64,000 nucleotides of DNA from an uncultured Flavobacteriaceae bacterium (GCA_937136455.1 CAKZOO010000041.1:24207-88206), one strand, 5' to 3'. Shown: positions 53,224 through 63,126, numbered from the stretch's first letter. Notes: a model not told the origin generated them from the sequence alone. Program-made: numbers and translations.

Positions 53224-56200
53224 TTACCTGTAAGCTCTTCTAGATACCGCTCTGGGGTCAAGGCTAATGCCAAGTAGCTTAACCTTCTCACGGGCATTTT
53301 TGTGCTCCATACGCACCTTTAAAAAGCGACATCTCTGCTTTGCTCTGGGAATTAGTGTTCTCTTAGGAACCTCTCTACCTTCTCCACCCCAGACAAATTC
53401 TCCCCATAGTTGTGATCCCCAATCGCCCACTCCGTCAAGATTAAAATCTACAAATTCAAAGTTTTGGGAAATGTCGGATGCGTAAGCTATCCTACCACCA
53501 TAAAAGTTGGTTTGGTCAAACATAAATGTACCTTGTCGAACCTGCTTCATCATGGATTGGTCACCAAAGTGTTGAGGTTGGTACTCGACTTCCATATTAA
53601 TATTTTTATAGATTTCGACGTCTCCTCCAAGTAGAGGTAGCACTTGGTTCACGACAATGTTATTATTCGTCACATCTATACTGTCAATAACAGCCTCGTA
53701 TGGAGTAAAGTAAGTCAATTTATCGTAATTTTTGAAAGTTGTGTCACAAGCTACATCGTTTAGTTCGTCGATCATTTCGTTAAATTGAGTGTACTGATCT
53801 GAGACTACATTTGTAAAAATTCGAGAAGTGATTGTTCCCGAACTGTCATCAGCCACCAACTTAGTGTTAAGATCGTTAAGTACGTTAGCCATGTCATTTC
53901 CTGTGACAGGATTCAATGTGCTGTAATCTGTATCATCTAACCCTGTGTCTATATCCAGTGTGTAGGTTAATCTACGAAATTTGGATACAGTTACTGCTTG
54001 CATTTGTACTAGAACGTCTCCGACTTCAATATTAGCTACACTACCTAGTAATATCTGACTCTGGAAAACATTGTCAGCAATAACTGTTGCTGTGAAATTC
54101 CTATCAGAATAATCAGTTCTGTCTCGATTCTTTCTTTCTTTTTTAAGGTAAGGTCTGCTACCCTCACCTAAATACAGCTTATCGTCAAACTCAAATACTT
54201 TACCACAAGTAGCATCGACTGTCCATCTTGTCCATGTTCCTGTAATGGTGTTGTATCTGTAAGCTTGGTCTGCTACAGTTGAGTTTGAGTCTGTTGGAAC
54301 AAATAATATATACGCCCTATCCGACTCGTAAGCCACTCCGAAGCTAGTAAGTCTAAAATCAACATCAGAATTTGTTACATCCAAAATGAGATTTTCAATA
54401 GGTCGGGATAACACCTCTGCGCCAGCTTCAGTAATAGAAACCACACCATCGTCAGTAAGGGCGTATATTTTATTATTTAAAACTACTGCACTGTCAGGCG
54501 CAGTTAGTGATACAGAACTGTCAAGAAGTCTCGACCCAAAACTAGGAGCTGATGATCCAGTGACGATGTAAATTCCGTCAGTTTTTAGTACAAAAAGATT
54601 ATCTCTAAGGGCAATAATTCTTTCAATAGGTTCATCTTCTGTTCCTACATCAATATAGTTTAACAAAGGAACTGCTTCAGGTAAGTCTGTTTTAGAAAAG
54701 TAAAGTCTATTCGCTTTCTCTTCGTTATCAGACTGAACATTTGCTAGAAAATAACTACCAACTGTTCCATCTACTGTTGTTGCAAAGGGTATTGTAAAAT
54801 TATTAGCATCCACTACAGTAACTTCGTACGATCCTAAAATTTGAGGAGTGGAATCAGTATCATAAATATAAACAGTATCTCCAGTTGACAAACCGTGACC
54901 TGCCGATTCAATTTGAGTAGTTGCACCGCTAGTAATTGCCGTTATCGACTCAGTTAGAGGTAATTCAGGATTAAATTTAGATTGAATGTTAGGATCAGTT
55001 ACTGACACGAAAAATGGGTCGTCAACTAAGCTTTTAGACTCCAGTATGAATTGACCCGGAACGTCATCTGTTCCTGACAAATAATAAGCTACCACTGGAG
55101 AGTTTGTATCAGCGTTAATAACTTTAACTAATGATCTCGTTTGCTCATCCAATGCTTGTCCTACTGACGTATCGTTAGAAAGTAATACTTCCTGACTTGC
55201 GGTATCTTCACCTTGACCTTGCTGTGTTACGGACAAAGCCCAAGAACCACCCGGAGCTGGAGTTCCAAAACTAGGGTCAGTCACTGCTCCATTTTTTATT
55301 GTTGAATAGAAAAAAGTTCCTGCACTATCTGTTGCATCAAAATCGCCAGTTAGGTTAATTGCATCGGTACAAGCTTGGGAGACTTCAGCATCTGTTGTTA
55401 GACCATTTAAGTTGACTCTAATTGAAATCTTGCCTGCAACCTGAGGATCAGTTCCTCCTCCCTTATCAAACCATAGGTAATACGACCTATCATCATTAGC
55501 GGTGTTCATGACTATGTAAGAGTCTGCTGTAGTGTTTGCTACTGTATCACAAGTAACCTCAACAATCTCCTCTTCACCAACAAAAGTATATTCTCGGGAA
55601 GAGGTAGAGTTTCCGATAACTAGGGAAGATACTCCAGAAGTAAACCCTGTAGTTGAGAGAGCATCTATAGTCAATCTATGCTTAGTTTTCGTGTTAGAGA
55701 AGAACATAGAGTTTCTAAAGTATTCGATGTCTTTTGCAATAGGAGGTCTATTGTTTGCTTGGAGAATACCTTGTCCAGAATTTGGATTAGTGTATAAAAA
55801 AGCTCCAGATGCTCTGAAAGCCTCTGTAGTTATATCAGTAAACTCCACACTTCTTGATGAGATTTCTGCTGAGGTTACGTTAGCCTCAAACACTAAATTC
55901 ATCTCGTCTCCCGGATCAATATCATTCAAAGTCAATCCAGAAGTTGCTGTAATATTTCCTGTACGGTACACTTGATAAAAATAAGCAGTGTCTGTTATTT
56001 CTGCAGGAATGGTGAAATTTATTGTTGCGTTAGCATCTGTACCTAAAACAGTGGTTCCTTGAGATGTAGTGTTCACTGTTAAGTTGGCGGGAACATATCC
56101 AGCTTCTGTTGCAGCAGACGCATCTAAAACATCAGTTCCGCTTTCAGTTGAAGTTGCGGTTATGGTGCTACCTACTATGGTTACGGTAAAGGTTGAAATA

Positions 56201-57033
56201 TTAGCTATAGCGTTTGCTGTTGAGTTAAGTATTTGAGTGGTGTTTGCTCCGAATCCGTCAATATCAACTTTAATGTAAGTTCTTGCTAGGGTTTCGGATG
56301 TTTGCGGTTCTGTACTGTTGGCAGAATTAGACCACCAAAGCACATAATTTGTAGTAGAGGAGGAGAATAAGATATAAGTTCCTTCTAGGTCTGTTTCACT
56401 AGTGGAACTGAAAGTAACAGTGAACGCTTCTGGTTCGCTAGAATCTTGTGACGTGTTGGAGAGAACAAACCTTTCTGAAGGAGCACCTAACAGAAGGTTA
56501 TTATTTGCATCTCGGATTCCCCAAATAATTCTGTAAGCACACTTAGATTGCGGAGGGAGGAAGCCACCAATTGTAGGGAACAATTTTGCATTTAAGTCTA
56601 TTGCCCTAGGGATACCTGCATCAGTAATATATCCTGAAGAGGTGGTAAATTGTGAAGCATTCCTTGCTGATATTTTTTTAATTCCAGAAGAAGTTGTGAA
56701 AAAAAGATTACCTTTAGACTCTTGGGATTTTATCCTAAGTCCTTCTTCTAATGGCAAATATTCTCCATCAAAAGTTGAGAAGGTTCCTGAGCCATTCCCG
56801 TACTGCAGGTTCCCATCGTAGTGTCGAAGCAAACGATCTTTATACTCCAAAACTTGATCTATTGTAGAATTTAGGTCTAGAATAGCGTCACCGTAATCGT
56901 TAAAACCTCTGCGATTCTGAATCACACCAGTTTCGTCGATATTACAATTATTAGCTTCACTGAGATATCCATCTTCCAGAATAAGCTCGTTAGCGAATGT
57001 GCGTAATCCTCTTGCCTTGACTAGGTTAGCCAT
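53224..57033 (-). CDS. Large tail nozzle-like protein (1269 aa)
   Basis: 1269 residues, predominantly beta. The start (MANLVKARGLRTFANELILE, GYLSEANNCNIDETGVIQNRRG) is typical of podovirus tail nozzle (T7 gp12-like) proteins, as is the propeller-like centre (LFVLKTDGIYIVTGSS; IYALTDDGVVSI). Several Ser/Thr-rich beta modules are inserted between about 200 and 750, making it longer than T7 gp12. It follows the adaptor-type gene, as in podoviruses. Confidence 0.75.
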   Translation of the reverse strand: MANLVKARGLRTFANELILEDGYLSEANNCNIDETGVIQNRRGFNDYGDAILDLNSTIDQVLEYKDRLLRHYDGNLQYGNGSGTFSTFDGEYLPLEEGLRIKSQESKGNLFFTTSSGIKKISARNASQFTTSSGYITDAGIPRAIDLNAKLFPTIGGFLPPQSKCAYRIIWGIRDANNNLLLGAPSERFVLSNTSQDSSEPEAFTVTFSSTSETDLEGTYILFSSSTTNYVLWWSNSANSTEPQTSETLARTYIKVDIDGFGANTTQILNSTANAIANISTFTVTIVGSTITATSTESGTDVLDASAATEAGYVPANLTVNTTSQGTTVLGTDANATINFTIPAEITDTAYFYQVYRTGNITATSGLTLNDIDPGDEMNLVFEANVTSAEISSRSVEFTDITTEAFRASGAFLYTNPNSGQGILQANNRPPIAKDIEYFRNSMFFSNTKTKHRLTIDALSTTGFTSGVSSLVIGNSTSSREYTFVGEEEIVEVTCDTVANTTADSYIVMNTANDDRSYYLWFDKGGGTDPQVAGKISIRVNLNGLTTDAEVSQACTDAINLTGDFDATDSAGTFFYSTIKNGAVTDPSFGTPAPGGSWALSVTQQGQGEDTASQEVLLSNDTSVGQALDEQTRSLVKVINADTNSPVVAYYLSGTDDVPGQFILESKSLVDDPFFVSVTDPNIQSKFNPELPLTESITAITSGATTQIESAGHGLSTGDTVYIYDTDSTPQILGSYEVTVVDANNFTIPFATTVDGTVGSYFLANVQSDNEEKANRLYFSKTDLPEAVPLLNYIDVGTEDEPIERIIALRDNLFVLKTDGIYIVTGSSAPSFGSRLLDSSVSLTAPDSAVVLNNKIYALTDDGVVSITEAGAEVLSRPIENLILDVTNSDVDFRLTSFGVAYESDRAYILFVPTDSNSTVADQAYRYNTITGTWTRWTVDATCGKVFEFDDKLYLGEGSRPYLKKERKNRDRTDYSDRNFTATVIADNVFQSQILLGSVANIEVGDVLVQMQAVTVSKFRRLTYTLDIDTGLDDTDYSTLNPVTGNDMANVLNDLNTKLVADDSSGTITSRIFTNVVSDQYTQFNEMIDELNDVACDTTFKNYDKLTYFTPYEAVIDSIDVTNNNIVVNQVLPLLGGDVEIYKNINMEVEYQPQHFGDQSMMKQVRQGTFMFDQTNFYGGRIAYASDISQNFEFVDFNLDGVGDWGSQLWGEFVWGGEGREVPKRTLIPRAKQRCRFLKVRMEHKNAREKVKLLGISLDPRAVSRRAYR

Positions 57034-57041
57034 ATTTATCC

Positions 57042-58004
57042 TTAATTGTTAATTTTTGTTCTTTCGTAAGATGGTGAAGTGGATGCCTGAGCTAGAGTTC
57101 CGTGCCGATTGTTCATCTTTTGATTCGCACCCTCAACTCTATTATCTACTAAATCCCAAGTATTCCTTTCGTTCTCCATAAGCTTTCTCTGTGCAAGAGA
57201 GAGTCCTTCAGAATCACTTAAAGCTTCTAAACAAGAAATTGCAACTCTTTGTACTAAGGTTGAGTGTAGTTCTGAAGGTAACTGTGGAACTGGTGATTCT
57301 TCAGGTAAGCATACGTAGTCGCCTACTTCGAGATCGTCACTAATATTGTCGGGGTCTAATGTTATAGTTTTGGTTACATTATCAGTCGATGTTATTGAAA
57401 CGTCAAAATCTATCACATTGTTTGGATTTTTAGATGACACAAAATCAAATGATACTGATGTTGAGAACTCACTAGGGAAACTGGATAGTGAAATTAATCC
57501 GTTAACTCTATCTATTGAATTTACTGTAGAAGTTCTGCTAACCTCGACAACCTCGCTAGGACTTAGGTAAAAATACATACGTAATGATGCGTCGTTCTGA
57601 GGTGCCGACCCTACTATTACTACTTTGTTGTTTTTAACGTAAAACAGTCCTGTGTAGGTTGAGTCATTATTGTATTTATAATCTGGCAATTCTTCCAATG
57701 ATATCCTAGAAGCCTCTCTTATGATATCTCCCTCAGAGTCAACAAAGTGTAAATCTCTTAGTCTGTTTCCGACAGACCTTGACGGAATTCTGTAAGCCTG
57801 TTGACCTTCAACAAAAGGGATATCGATAGAGTATACTAAATACTCCTCATGCACCGTCAGCAGGTGAGGTAGTGCGCTTGATTGAATTTCTTCATTAATC
57901 ATTTCAATAAAGTCTTCTGTATCAAAAGTATCCTGATCTTCGGGGATCATAGCCTTTCTTTTGATCGACCTTATTAATTTAGTTGTATTAAATGCTCTAG
58001 CCAT
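57042..58004 (-). CDS. Tail adaptor-like protein (T7 gp11 type)
   Basis: 320 residues. FDTEDFIEMINEEIQSSALP near the start, then VEGQQAYRIPSRSVGNRLRDL, a segment common in head-to-tail adaptor proteins of podoviruses, a beta-rich insertion, and a helical end (LSLAQRKLMENERNTWDL). Placed directly before the nozzle-like gene in transcription order, matching gp11-gp12 order. Confidence 0.75.
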   Translation of the reverse strand: MARAFNTTKLIRSIKRKAMIPEDQDTFDTEDFIEMINEEIQSSALPHLLTVHEEYLVYSIDIPFVEGQQAYRIPSRSVGNRLRDLHFVDSEGDIIREASRISLEELPDYKYNNDSTYTGLFYVKNNKVVIVGSAPQNDASLRMYFYLSPSEVVEVSRTSTVNSIDRVNGLISLSSFPSEFSTSVSFDFVSSKNPNNVIDFDVSITSTDNVTKTITLDPDNISDDLEVGDYVCLPEESPVPQLPSELHSTLVQRVAISCLEALSDSEGLSLAQRKLMENERNTWDLVDNRVEGANQKMNNRHGTLAQASTSPSYERTKINN

Positions 58005-58011
58005 ATTTCAC

Positions 58012-58122
58012 CTATAGTTTGTCCCACCAGACTCTGAAGTTTCTAAAAAATTGTCCAAACCTGTTCAAGTATAGGCTTAGTACGAATATTGGGAATGTGA
58101 TAATCTTAAATATGGTAGACAC
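58012..58122 (-). CDS. Small membrane peptide (36 aa), GTG start
   Basis: - strand GTG (58122-58120) overlapping the previous stop as TAGTG, 36 codons to TAG at 58012-58014. Hydrophobic start (MSTIFKIITFPIFVLSLYL) and a basic aromatic end (RFGQFFRNFRVWWDKL). It exactly fills the gap before the adaptor-like gene. A holin-like or structural peptide is possible. Confidence 0.45.
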   Translation of the reverse strand: MSTIFKIITFPIFVLSLYLNRFGQFFRNFRVWWDKL

Positions 58123-58328
58123 TACTTATCTTTAGAACCACATCCACCGTCTGCTAATTTCTTTTTTAGAATCTCTTCAGCTTTAGATAGACCTTTTTTA
58201 AGACCCTCTTCAGAGTCAGACATGACGGTTACTTTTGACATACCGTCAATATCCATATCATCCATGTTAGCCTTCTTGAACTTTTCCTTCATTTTCTTCA
58301 AACTTTCCATTCTTGCTTTCTTTTTCAT
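58122..58328 (-). CDS. Small charged protein (68 aa)
   Basis: 68 residues: Lys/Met-rich helix (KKKARMESLKKMKEKFKKANM), then an acidic centre and CGSKDK end. AGGAGG before the ATG, which is also the end of the late-promoter motif. Soluble; role unknown. Confidence 0.7.
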   Translation of the reverse strand: MKKKARMESLKKMKEKFKKANMDDMDIDGMSKVTVMSDSEEGLKKGLSKAEEILKKKLADGGCGSKDK

Positions 58329-58333
58329 ATATT

Positions 58334-58357
58334 CCTCCTATATAATATTGTTAAAAT
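58334..58357 (-). promoter_or_regulatory. Candidate late-promoter motif, copy 3
   Basis: On the - strand ATTTTAACAATAT, four bases, TAGGAGG. The core overlaps the stop of the upstream gene and the end overlaps the ribosome site of the next, so initiation exactly at the G of TAGGAGG would keep that site, as with phage single-subunit polymerases. Confidence 0.6.
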
Positions 58358-58863
58358 GACAGATATTCCGATGACAGTTCTTCTCTTATTATCTTTTCTA
58401 AGTGGTGGGGTTTTATCAAATCCTTCTTATACCCACTAACGCCCAGTCTAGTCAAGACTTGATCGTATAATAGCTCTGAGCAGTTCCTGCCTTTTTTGAA
58501 AGGGTTTGTTGCTGTAATTCCAACCAGAGCTAGGATATCACACCACGCTATTCCAAGGTTCTGTAAAACCCCGTAAGGCGCTCCTGCTTCTTCGTGACAA
58601 GCAGTTCTGATTTTACTGTACAATTCGTCATCAAGGTAAAGATCAAAACTTTCTACTATATCGTGCTTTTTTAGGAACTGGGTCTCAGACATGTAATTTA
58701 CCATACCCTCAGAAGCTTGGTAAAATGTGTTAGAGTTGAATATTTTAGTTTCAAATTTTAAGGCAACGTGTGAATATCTCTTTAAAGTCCATGCTCGGAT
58801 AATCCATGATCCTATCGGGAACCTCTTTTTTGACTTGGTGAACACTATGGACATTTTTCTCAT
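58351..58863 (-). CDS. Permuted NlpC/P60 (papain-like) enzyme
   Basis: 170 residues. RYSHVALKF supplies the histidine and GRNCSELLYD the nucleophilic cysteine, in the order found in circularly permuted NlpC/P60 (YiiX/LRAT-like) proteins. Functions in that group include peptidoglycan amide or lipid ester hydrolysis; in a virion operon, cell-wall degradation during entry is plausible. No signal peptide. Confidence 0.75.
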   Translation of the reverse strand: MRKMSIVFTKSKKRFPIGSWIIRAWTLKRYSHVALKFETKIFNSNTFYQASEGMVNYMSETQFLKKHDIVESFDLYLDDELYSKIRTACHEEAGAPYGVLQNLGIAWCDILALVGITATNPFKKGRNCSELLYDQVLTRLGVSGYKKDLIKPHHLEKIIREELSSEYLSF

Positions 58864-58864
58864 A

Positions 58865-59548
58865 TTATTTTACCTCGTGCAAAATTACGTTTAAATAAAC
58901 TGTTTTGTCAGAAGAACTTGTTTTTTTATAGGTAACCCTAACTACCATACCTCCAACTAAATCCGCATCGTAGTTGGACATGTGTTCGTAGTAGTCTTTG
59001 GACAAGAAAACGTTAAATCCAAATTGATTTAGGGGGTAGTTTGGAACTCCCGAGATTAAGCCTTCATCAGTGTCTAAAATGAGGAAGTCCACCTTATCTC
59101 CAATCTCTGAGCCTACAATTTCTAGTCCTGTTATTTTGCACTGTGCATACGGTATTTCTAAATCTATGTTTACTTCTGATCCAGTTAACTCTTTTTCCAC
59201 CCCGTGTATTCTTTTATATATTTTCTTACCATCGACTTCCTTATTAGCAAACGGGGAATTAACAACAGGTTCGGTGTCCTCTACTTTATTCTGTACAGTC
59301 TGACCTGATCGTATCCTAGTTACTTGAGAATCAAAGTCTTCCTTAGATAGTTTCTTGTATCCTGAAAATAGGTTAGGAAAACTCTCGTTTGTAGTTATGT
59401 AAAAATAATCACTGTCTACTCGGGAAGTTCCGCTTTCAAGGTCAGCCTCTACTAATGCGATATTTGTTGGGACAGTTACTTCTTTTCCGTTTATAGAATC
59501 GAGCATATCCTGAGTTATGGTTTCTGACTTTAAAATTATATATTTCAT
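58865..59548 (-). CDS. Virion-associated hypothetical protein (227 aa)
   Basis: 227 residues: an N-terminal domain (TITQDMLDSINGKEVTVPTN, then YITTNESFPNLF) and a C-terminal beta-sandwich-like part (GSEVNIDLEIPYAQCKITGL ... RVTYKKTSSS). Overlaps the lectin-type gene by 4 bases, so it is probably part of the fibre set. Not recognised. Confidence 0.7.
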   Translation of the reverse strand: MKYIILKSETITQDMLDSINGKEVTVPTNIALVEADLESGTSRVDSDYFYITTNESFPNLFSGYKKLSKEDFDSQVTRIRSGQTVQNKVEDTEPVVNSPFANKEVDGKKIYKRIHGVEKELTGSEVNIDLEIPYAQCKITGLEIVGSEIGDKVDFLILDTDEGLISGVPNYPLNQFGFNVFLSKDYYEHMSNYDADLVGGMVVRVTYKKTSSSDKTVYLNVILHEVK

Positions 59549-60327
59549 GGAACATCCGTTGTTATGTTAGTTTGAGCAATATTCACGTAGGTAACTGTAG
59601 ACTCACCTTCAGAATCTCTACATGTTGGAAAAAAGATGTCGTCTTCATCCACTCTTAACCAAGTCCTAAGGTTTGTATCATTTATCTGTGTTCTAGGGTT
59701 TCCGGGAGTACCGCTATTGTAAAGGGTGTTAACTTGCGCTGATGAAAGTTCTATATCCCAAATAGTGATATCAGTGTATTTACCCAAAAAAGCATTGCCC
59801 AAAAAGTTACCATTACCAAATTGTAAATTAGATGGGGTCGAGATTCCTGTTCCTACTCCGGTATTATTGTCTTCTGCAGTATCTGCTGCTAAGGATGTGC
59901 CGTTTTGATAAACAGTTAGACCTGAGATATCTTCTGATCCATCATAAGTTGCTACTATGTGATACCAATTCCCATTAGTCATTGTGTGAATAAAATCCCT
60001 TCTAATAAAATCTGTAGGATTTAAAAAGCCTCCTGAAAAATCCTCAATTAAATAGAACCTAAGTCTATTAGGATCACTTGCGTCTCCTCTACTAGCTAGG
60101 GCTATGCCGTCAAACTCACCACTATTAGTGTTAACACTAGAGAATAAGTTACCCGCATCGGATACATCTGCAGGTTTAATCCAAAATGATATACTAAATG
60201 GATTAGTCCCATCCAATAAACTATCAAAATCTCCAGCAGCAAAAGAAATGGACTCATTTTCTGCTCCTATCTCTACAGACTTTTTTACAGTCTGTTGATT
60301 AATTCCGTGAGACTGTAATATATTCAC
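59545..60327 (-). CDS. LamG/concanavalin-like lectin-domain fibre protein
   Basis: 260 residues, GTG start. The body is a LamG_3-type jelly roll: FSISFWIKPADVSDAGNLF, GNWYHIVATYDGSED, GLTVYQNGT, FLGKYTDITIWDIELSSAQV and LYNSGTPG. These domains bind glycans, so this is a likely receptor-binding or fibre protein. Coupled to its neighbours by 1-4-base overlaps. Confidence 0.85.
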   Translation of the reverse strand: MNILQSHGINQQTVKKSVEIGAENESISFAAGDFDSLLDGTNPFSISFWIKPADVSDAGNLFSSVNTNSGEFDGIALASRGDASDPNRLRFYLIEDFSGGFLNPTDFIRRDFIHTMTNGNWYHIVATYDGSEDISGLTVYQNGTSLAADTAEDNNTGVGTGISTPSNLQFGNGNFLGNAFLGKYTDITIWDIELSSAQVNTLYNSGTPGNPRTQINDTNLRTWLRVDEDDIFFPTCRDSEGESTVTYVNIAQTNITTDVP

Positions 60328-61268
60328 TAGACTAGCCTCCCCTCAACTAACCAAACATTTGATCCTAAGTGGGTTGCAACAAATCCCGTGTGTTGTAAAT
60401 CTAGTTGAGTCCCCTGTGAGTTTAAAGTTCCTGATGCGGATACGGTAACTATCCCTGATCCTATTCGACTAACCGCAACTTGAAATCCTGTGTCTAGTCC
60501 GTTGGGTAAGGTTACCGTTGCTGTTGAAGAATTGTTCATTAAAACTTTAGCTCCCGAATCTGATGCTTGGATTGTATAGTTTCCTGTTTGGGTATTTACA
60601 GATAACACCTTATCTAATTTATCGTTTTGTAGATCAGTAATATTATTCTGATTTGTTGTAATTTGATCTAGTTGAGCTTGGGTTGCGAACTTGTTTGTAG
60701 TGGAAGCATCACTTATATCGTCAGCATCCAAAACTACTGTACCAGTGTCGCCATTAACAGATTGTACAGGAGCTTGTGCTGAAGTTATATAGTTCGCATC
60801 GTTAGTCAACTCGCTAACATTATCTCCAGATTGTAAAGCGCTGTCTGCCAGAGTTCCTTGGGCTGCAGTTGCGAAGTCTGTTTCATCGTTATCTGCTGCA
60901 GTACCTAAAGTTGGGAGATTGGATAAGTTGTTGTAGTTGATATTTCCTTCAACAATATCAATATCTATTTCGTCGTTAGCAACATCTGCTGTTACAGATA
61001 CTTTACTGGAACCAGCATTTATATTTTTAAACCTGATTTCACCACCAACAATTTCCTTGTAGACTCCTACTCCACCAGCTCCGATATTGGCAGCACTGTT
61101 AACATTACCATTAGGAGCAAACTTTAGCAACCCTCCTGCAGTAGTGCCATCTCCCATATACAAGTTCCCTGTGTCTGTTTCTAGTACCCACTCCCCTTCA
61201 GCAGGAGTGTAACTAGTTCTGTTAGCACTGGTTGCTCGTAAAACTTGTATTTTAATTCTGTTAGTCAT
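60327..61268 (-). CDS. Tail fibre protein (313 aa)
   Basis: 313 residues. It opens with TPAEGEWVLETDTGNLYMGD, the motif used at the N-terminus of many phage fibres, then alternating beta and coiled stretches (LTNDANYITSAQAPVQSVNG; QLDQITTNQNNITDLQNDKL) and a beta-sandwich end. Trimeric fibre architecture is likely. Confidence 0.8.
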   Translation of the reverse strand: MTNRIKIQVLRATSANRTSYTPAEGEWVLETDTGNLYMGDGTTAGGLLKFAPNGNVNSAANIGAGGVGVYKEIVGGEIRFKNINAGSSKVSVTADVANDEIDIDIVEGNINYNNLSNLPTLGTAADNDETDFATAAQGTLADSALQSGDNVSELTNDANYITSAQAPVQSVNGDTGTVVLDADDISDASTTNKFATQAQLDQITTNQNNITDLQNDKLDKVLSVNTQTGNYTIQASDSGAKVLMNNSSTATVTLPNGLDTGFQVAVSRIGSGIVTVSASGTLNSQGTQLDLQHTGFVATHLGSNVWLVEGRLV

Positions 61269-62152
61269 TATAATTCTCCACAGTCTATCGTACCTAATAA
61301 ATCTAAATCAACTTCTGATCCGTCTATACCTATCAAAACATCTCCCGATGAAGGAGTTACTGGAATAGCAACTAACCTAGAGCCTTCAGCAACTACTGTA
61401 TTATTACTACCTGCTATCCGATTAGATACTATTCTTATTACGTCCCCGCTATTAATTTTTAAAGCTATGGTAGCTGATCCTGTAGACCTATCTGCAGCAG
61501 AAGTTCTTTCGTAAGTGTAAACGTCACTCCCAACCACTTCTACAAATCCTGATCCTGTATCAATTTCCAATACCGATCTAGTGTTTGTTCTTGATGAGTT
61601 TGTGTCATCGAAAACTACAGAGTAGGATATAGTGTACGTATCTGAAAATAAAAATTCCAACTCACCACTAGATAAATTAAATGCTACAGAATCTGATGAG
61701 CTGTTCAACGTGTTTATTTGAATGGTGGATTTAGAGGCATTTATTGTCTGACCACCCGTCGAATTATAACCGCTAAATACTCTTGGAGTTAAAAAAACGC
61801 CACAATCATAGCAATTTATTGTTTGCCCTTTTGACATAGTTTCTTCTATAGCATCTTGGACATTCTTGGACTTAAATCCGTTTTGAACTTCGTCATCAGA
61901 CAAAAACCTAACGCCTCTAGAAAAAGTGCCTACATTTAGGTATTGAATAGCCTCTTCCGCACTCAACGTATTAATCCCATCGTTTACAGACACGTCCCCG
62001 GAGGTTATCAAGGGAGTAAGTTCTGAAATAGAGTCTTCTAAATCCAAATAACTTTCAGGATTTATAGTTTCTTGAGAGTTAGCTGGCAAGGTTAGACCTA
62101 GAACCTCCAACTCGATATCACTTGCTGTATTATTTATTAATATCTTAGACAT
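61268..62152 (-). CDS. Fibre protein with C-terminal jelly roll (294 aa)
   Basis: 294 residues. N-terminal beta domain (ILINNTASDIELEVLGLTLP), a linker with the SDDEVQNGFKSKNVQDAIEE segment seen in other fibres, and a C-terminal TNF-like jelly roll (FNLSSGELEFLFSDTYTISY; GSGFVEVVGSDVYTYERTSA). Likely receptor-binding or fibre tip. Confidence 0.75.
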   Translation of the reverse strand: MSKILINNTASDIELEVLGLTLPANSQETINPESYLDLEDSISELTPLITSGDVSVNDGINTLSAEEAIQYLNVGTFSRGVRFLSDDEVQNGFKSKNVQDAIEETMSKGQTINCYDCGVFLTPRVFSGYNSTGGQTINASKSTIQINTLNSSSDSVAFNLSSGELEFLFSDTYTISYSVVFDDTNSSRTNTRSVLEIDTGSGFVEVVGSDVYTYERTSAADRSTGSATIALKINSGDVIRIVSNRIAGSNNTVVAEGSRLVAIPVTPSSGDVLIGIDGSEVDLDLLGTIDCGEL

Positions 62153-62628
62153 TAAGCGTTACCTTTTATAACTACATCGACACCCAAATCTCTCACAGAA
62201 CCACTGTTACCTAACCTGACGGCTAGTTGTCGTCCTTCCGTAGCAGGAATATCTACATCAAATATATCACCCCTAGCAGAAGTTACCGTAACTGTAGTAA
62301 GTAGGGTCAAGTTTACTGAGTTACCATCGTGTTCATATATTAAAATATCATAAGTGTCCACATTTCTATTTGAACAAGAAATCTTTTTTATTACGGGATT
62401 TTGGATAGGTATGGTTACTCCTGCTCTGTTCGAGGGAACGTTTCCGGGTCTTCTTAACCAAGTATTATTAGATAGGTTTCCGTTTCTACCAAAACTAAAT
62501 CCCGGACTAGCTGATATTCCAACTTCTTCCAAAGCTCCTTGGACATCAGTTGAGTCGAATTCTGTACCTTCGTTATCAAAAGGAACACTAGAAGCTACCT
62601 GTGTATTATCCGATCTACCTCTAGACAT
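62152..62628 (-). CDS. Small fibre/tail protein (158 aa)
   Basis: 158 residues from ATG at 62628. DNEGTEFDSTDVQGALEEVG is a collar motif of fibre proteins; a beta-rich remainder follows (VTIPIQNPVIKKISCSNRNV; YDILIYEHDGN). Repeated SDDEVQ/STDVQ type linkers connect it to the previous fibre gene. Confidence 0.72.
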   Translation of the reverse strand: MSRGRSDNTQVASSVPFDNEGTEFDSTDVQGALEEVGISASPGFSFGRNGNLSNNTWLRRPGNVPSNRAGVTIPIQNPVIKKISCSNRNVDTYDILIYEHDGNSVNLTLLTTVTVTSARGDIFDVDIPATEGRQLAVRLGNSGSVRDLGVDVVIKGNA

Positions 62629-62915
62629 TAACACCTCTCCGATATTCTAACATCTACTGTCTCGCCACTTTCGGCAACCAACCATACTTCCTCTAGTTCG
62701 CCCGCTTCCAAAGAAAAGTATTGCCCTTTAAATACCTTAGTTCCTGTAGAACTGGTAACTGAGTTAGAGAACCCAAAATAAATAACACCATCCAGAGGCT
62801 GGATAGTTACAATTGTCCTCTCCTCTTTTCTAGAGGCTCCGACTTTCAACTCAGAAGCTGTGTCTGTGATGGACAGTGCAGCATGTTCAGAAGGTCCGTC
62901 TAATGGTAGGTACAT
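62628..62915 (-). CDS. Small beta-rich virion protein (95 aa)
   Basis: 95 residues, beta-sandwich-like: ASRKEERTIVTIQPLDGVIY, GTKVFKGQYFSLEAGELEEV, ESGETVDVRI. The pattern is like the C-terminal domain of 63171-63827 (ligand-like surface protein). Probably a decoration or tail protein. Confidence 0.68.
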   Translation of the reverse strand: MYLPLDGPSEHAALSITDTASELKVGASRKEERTIVTIQPLDGVIYFGFSNSVTSSTGTKVFKGQYFSLEAGELEEVWLVAESGETVDVRISERC

Positions 62916-62916
62916 A

Positions 62917-63126
62917 TTACGATTCCTCGTCCTTTTCTATTACCCTTTCTAGCTGAAAAATATTAGCATCTATTTTAGGTAAGAGGGTTTGCTGGATGTA
63001 ATTTAACAACTTAAAATAAGCTATGACCTGATTAGTGTTCATCTTAAACTCAGCTTTTGTCGCAATGAAGTTTAAAAATTCTACTAATTTTTCCTTGTCT
63101 TCAGTCTTTAATTTATTGTTGTCCAT
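62917..63126 (-). CDS. Small helical protein (69 aa)
   Basis: 69 helical residues (EDKEKLVEFLNFIATKAEFKM ...) in a virion operon, after a terminator. Could be an assembly factor or virion component. Not recognised. Confidence 0.68.
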   Translation of the reverse strand: MDNNKLKTEDKEKLVEFLNFIATKAEFKMNTNQVIAYFKLLNYIQQTLLPKIDANIFQLERVIEKDEES

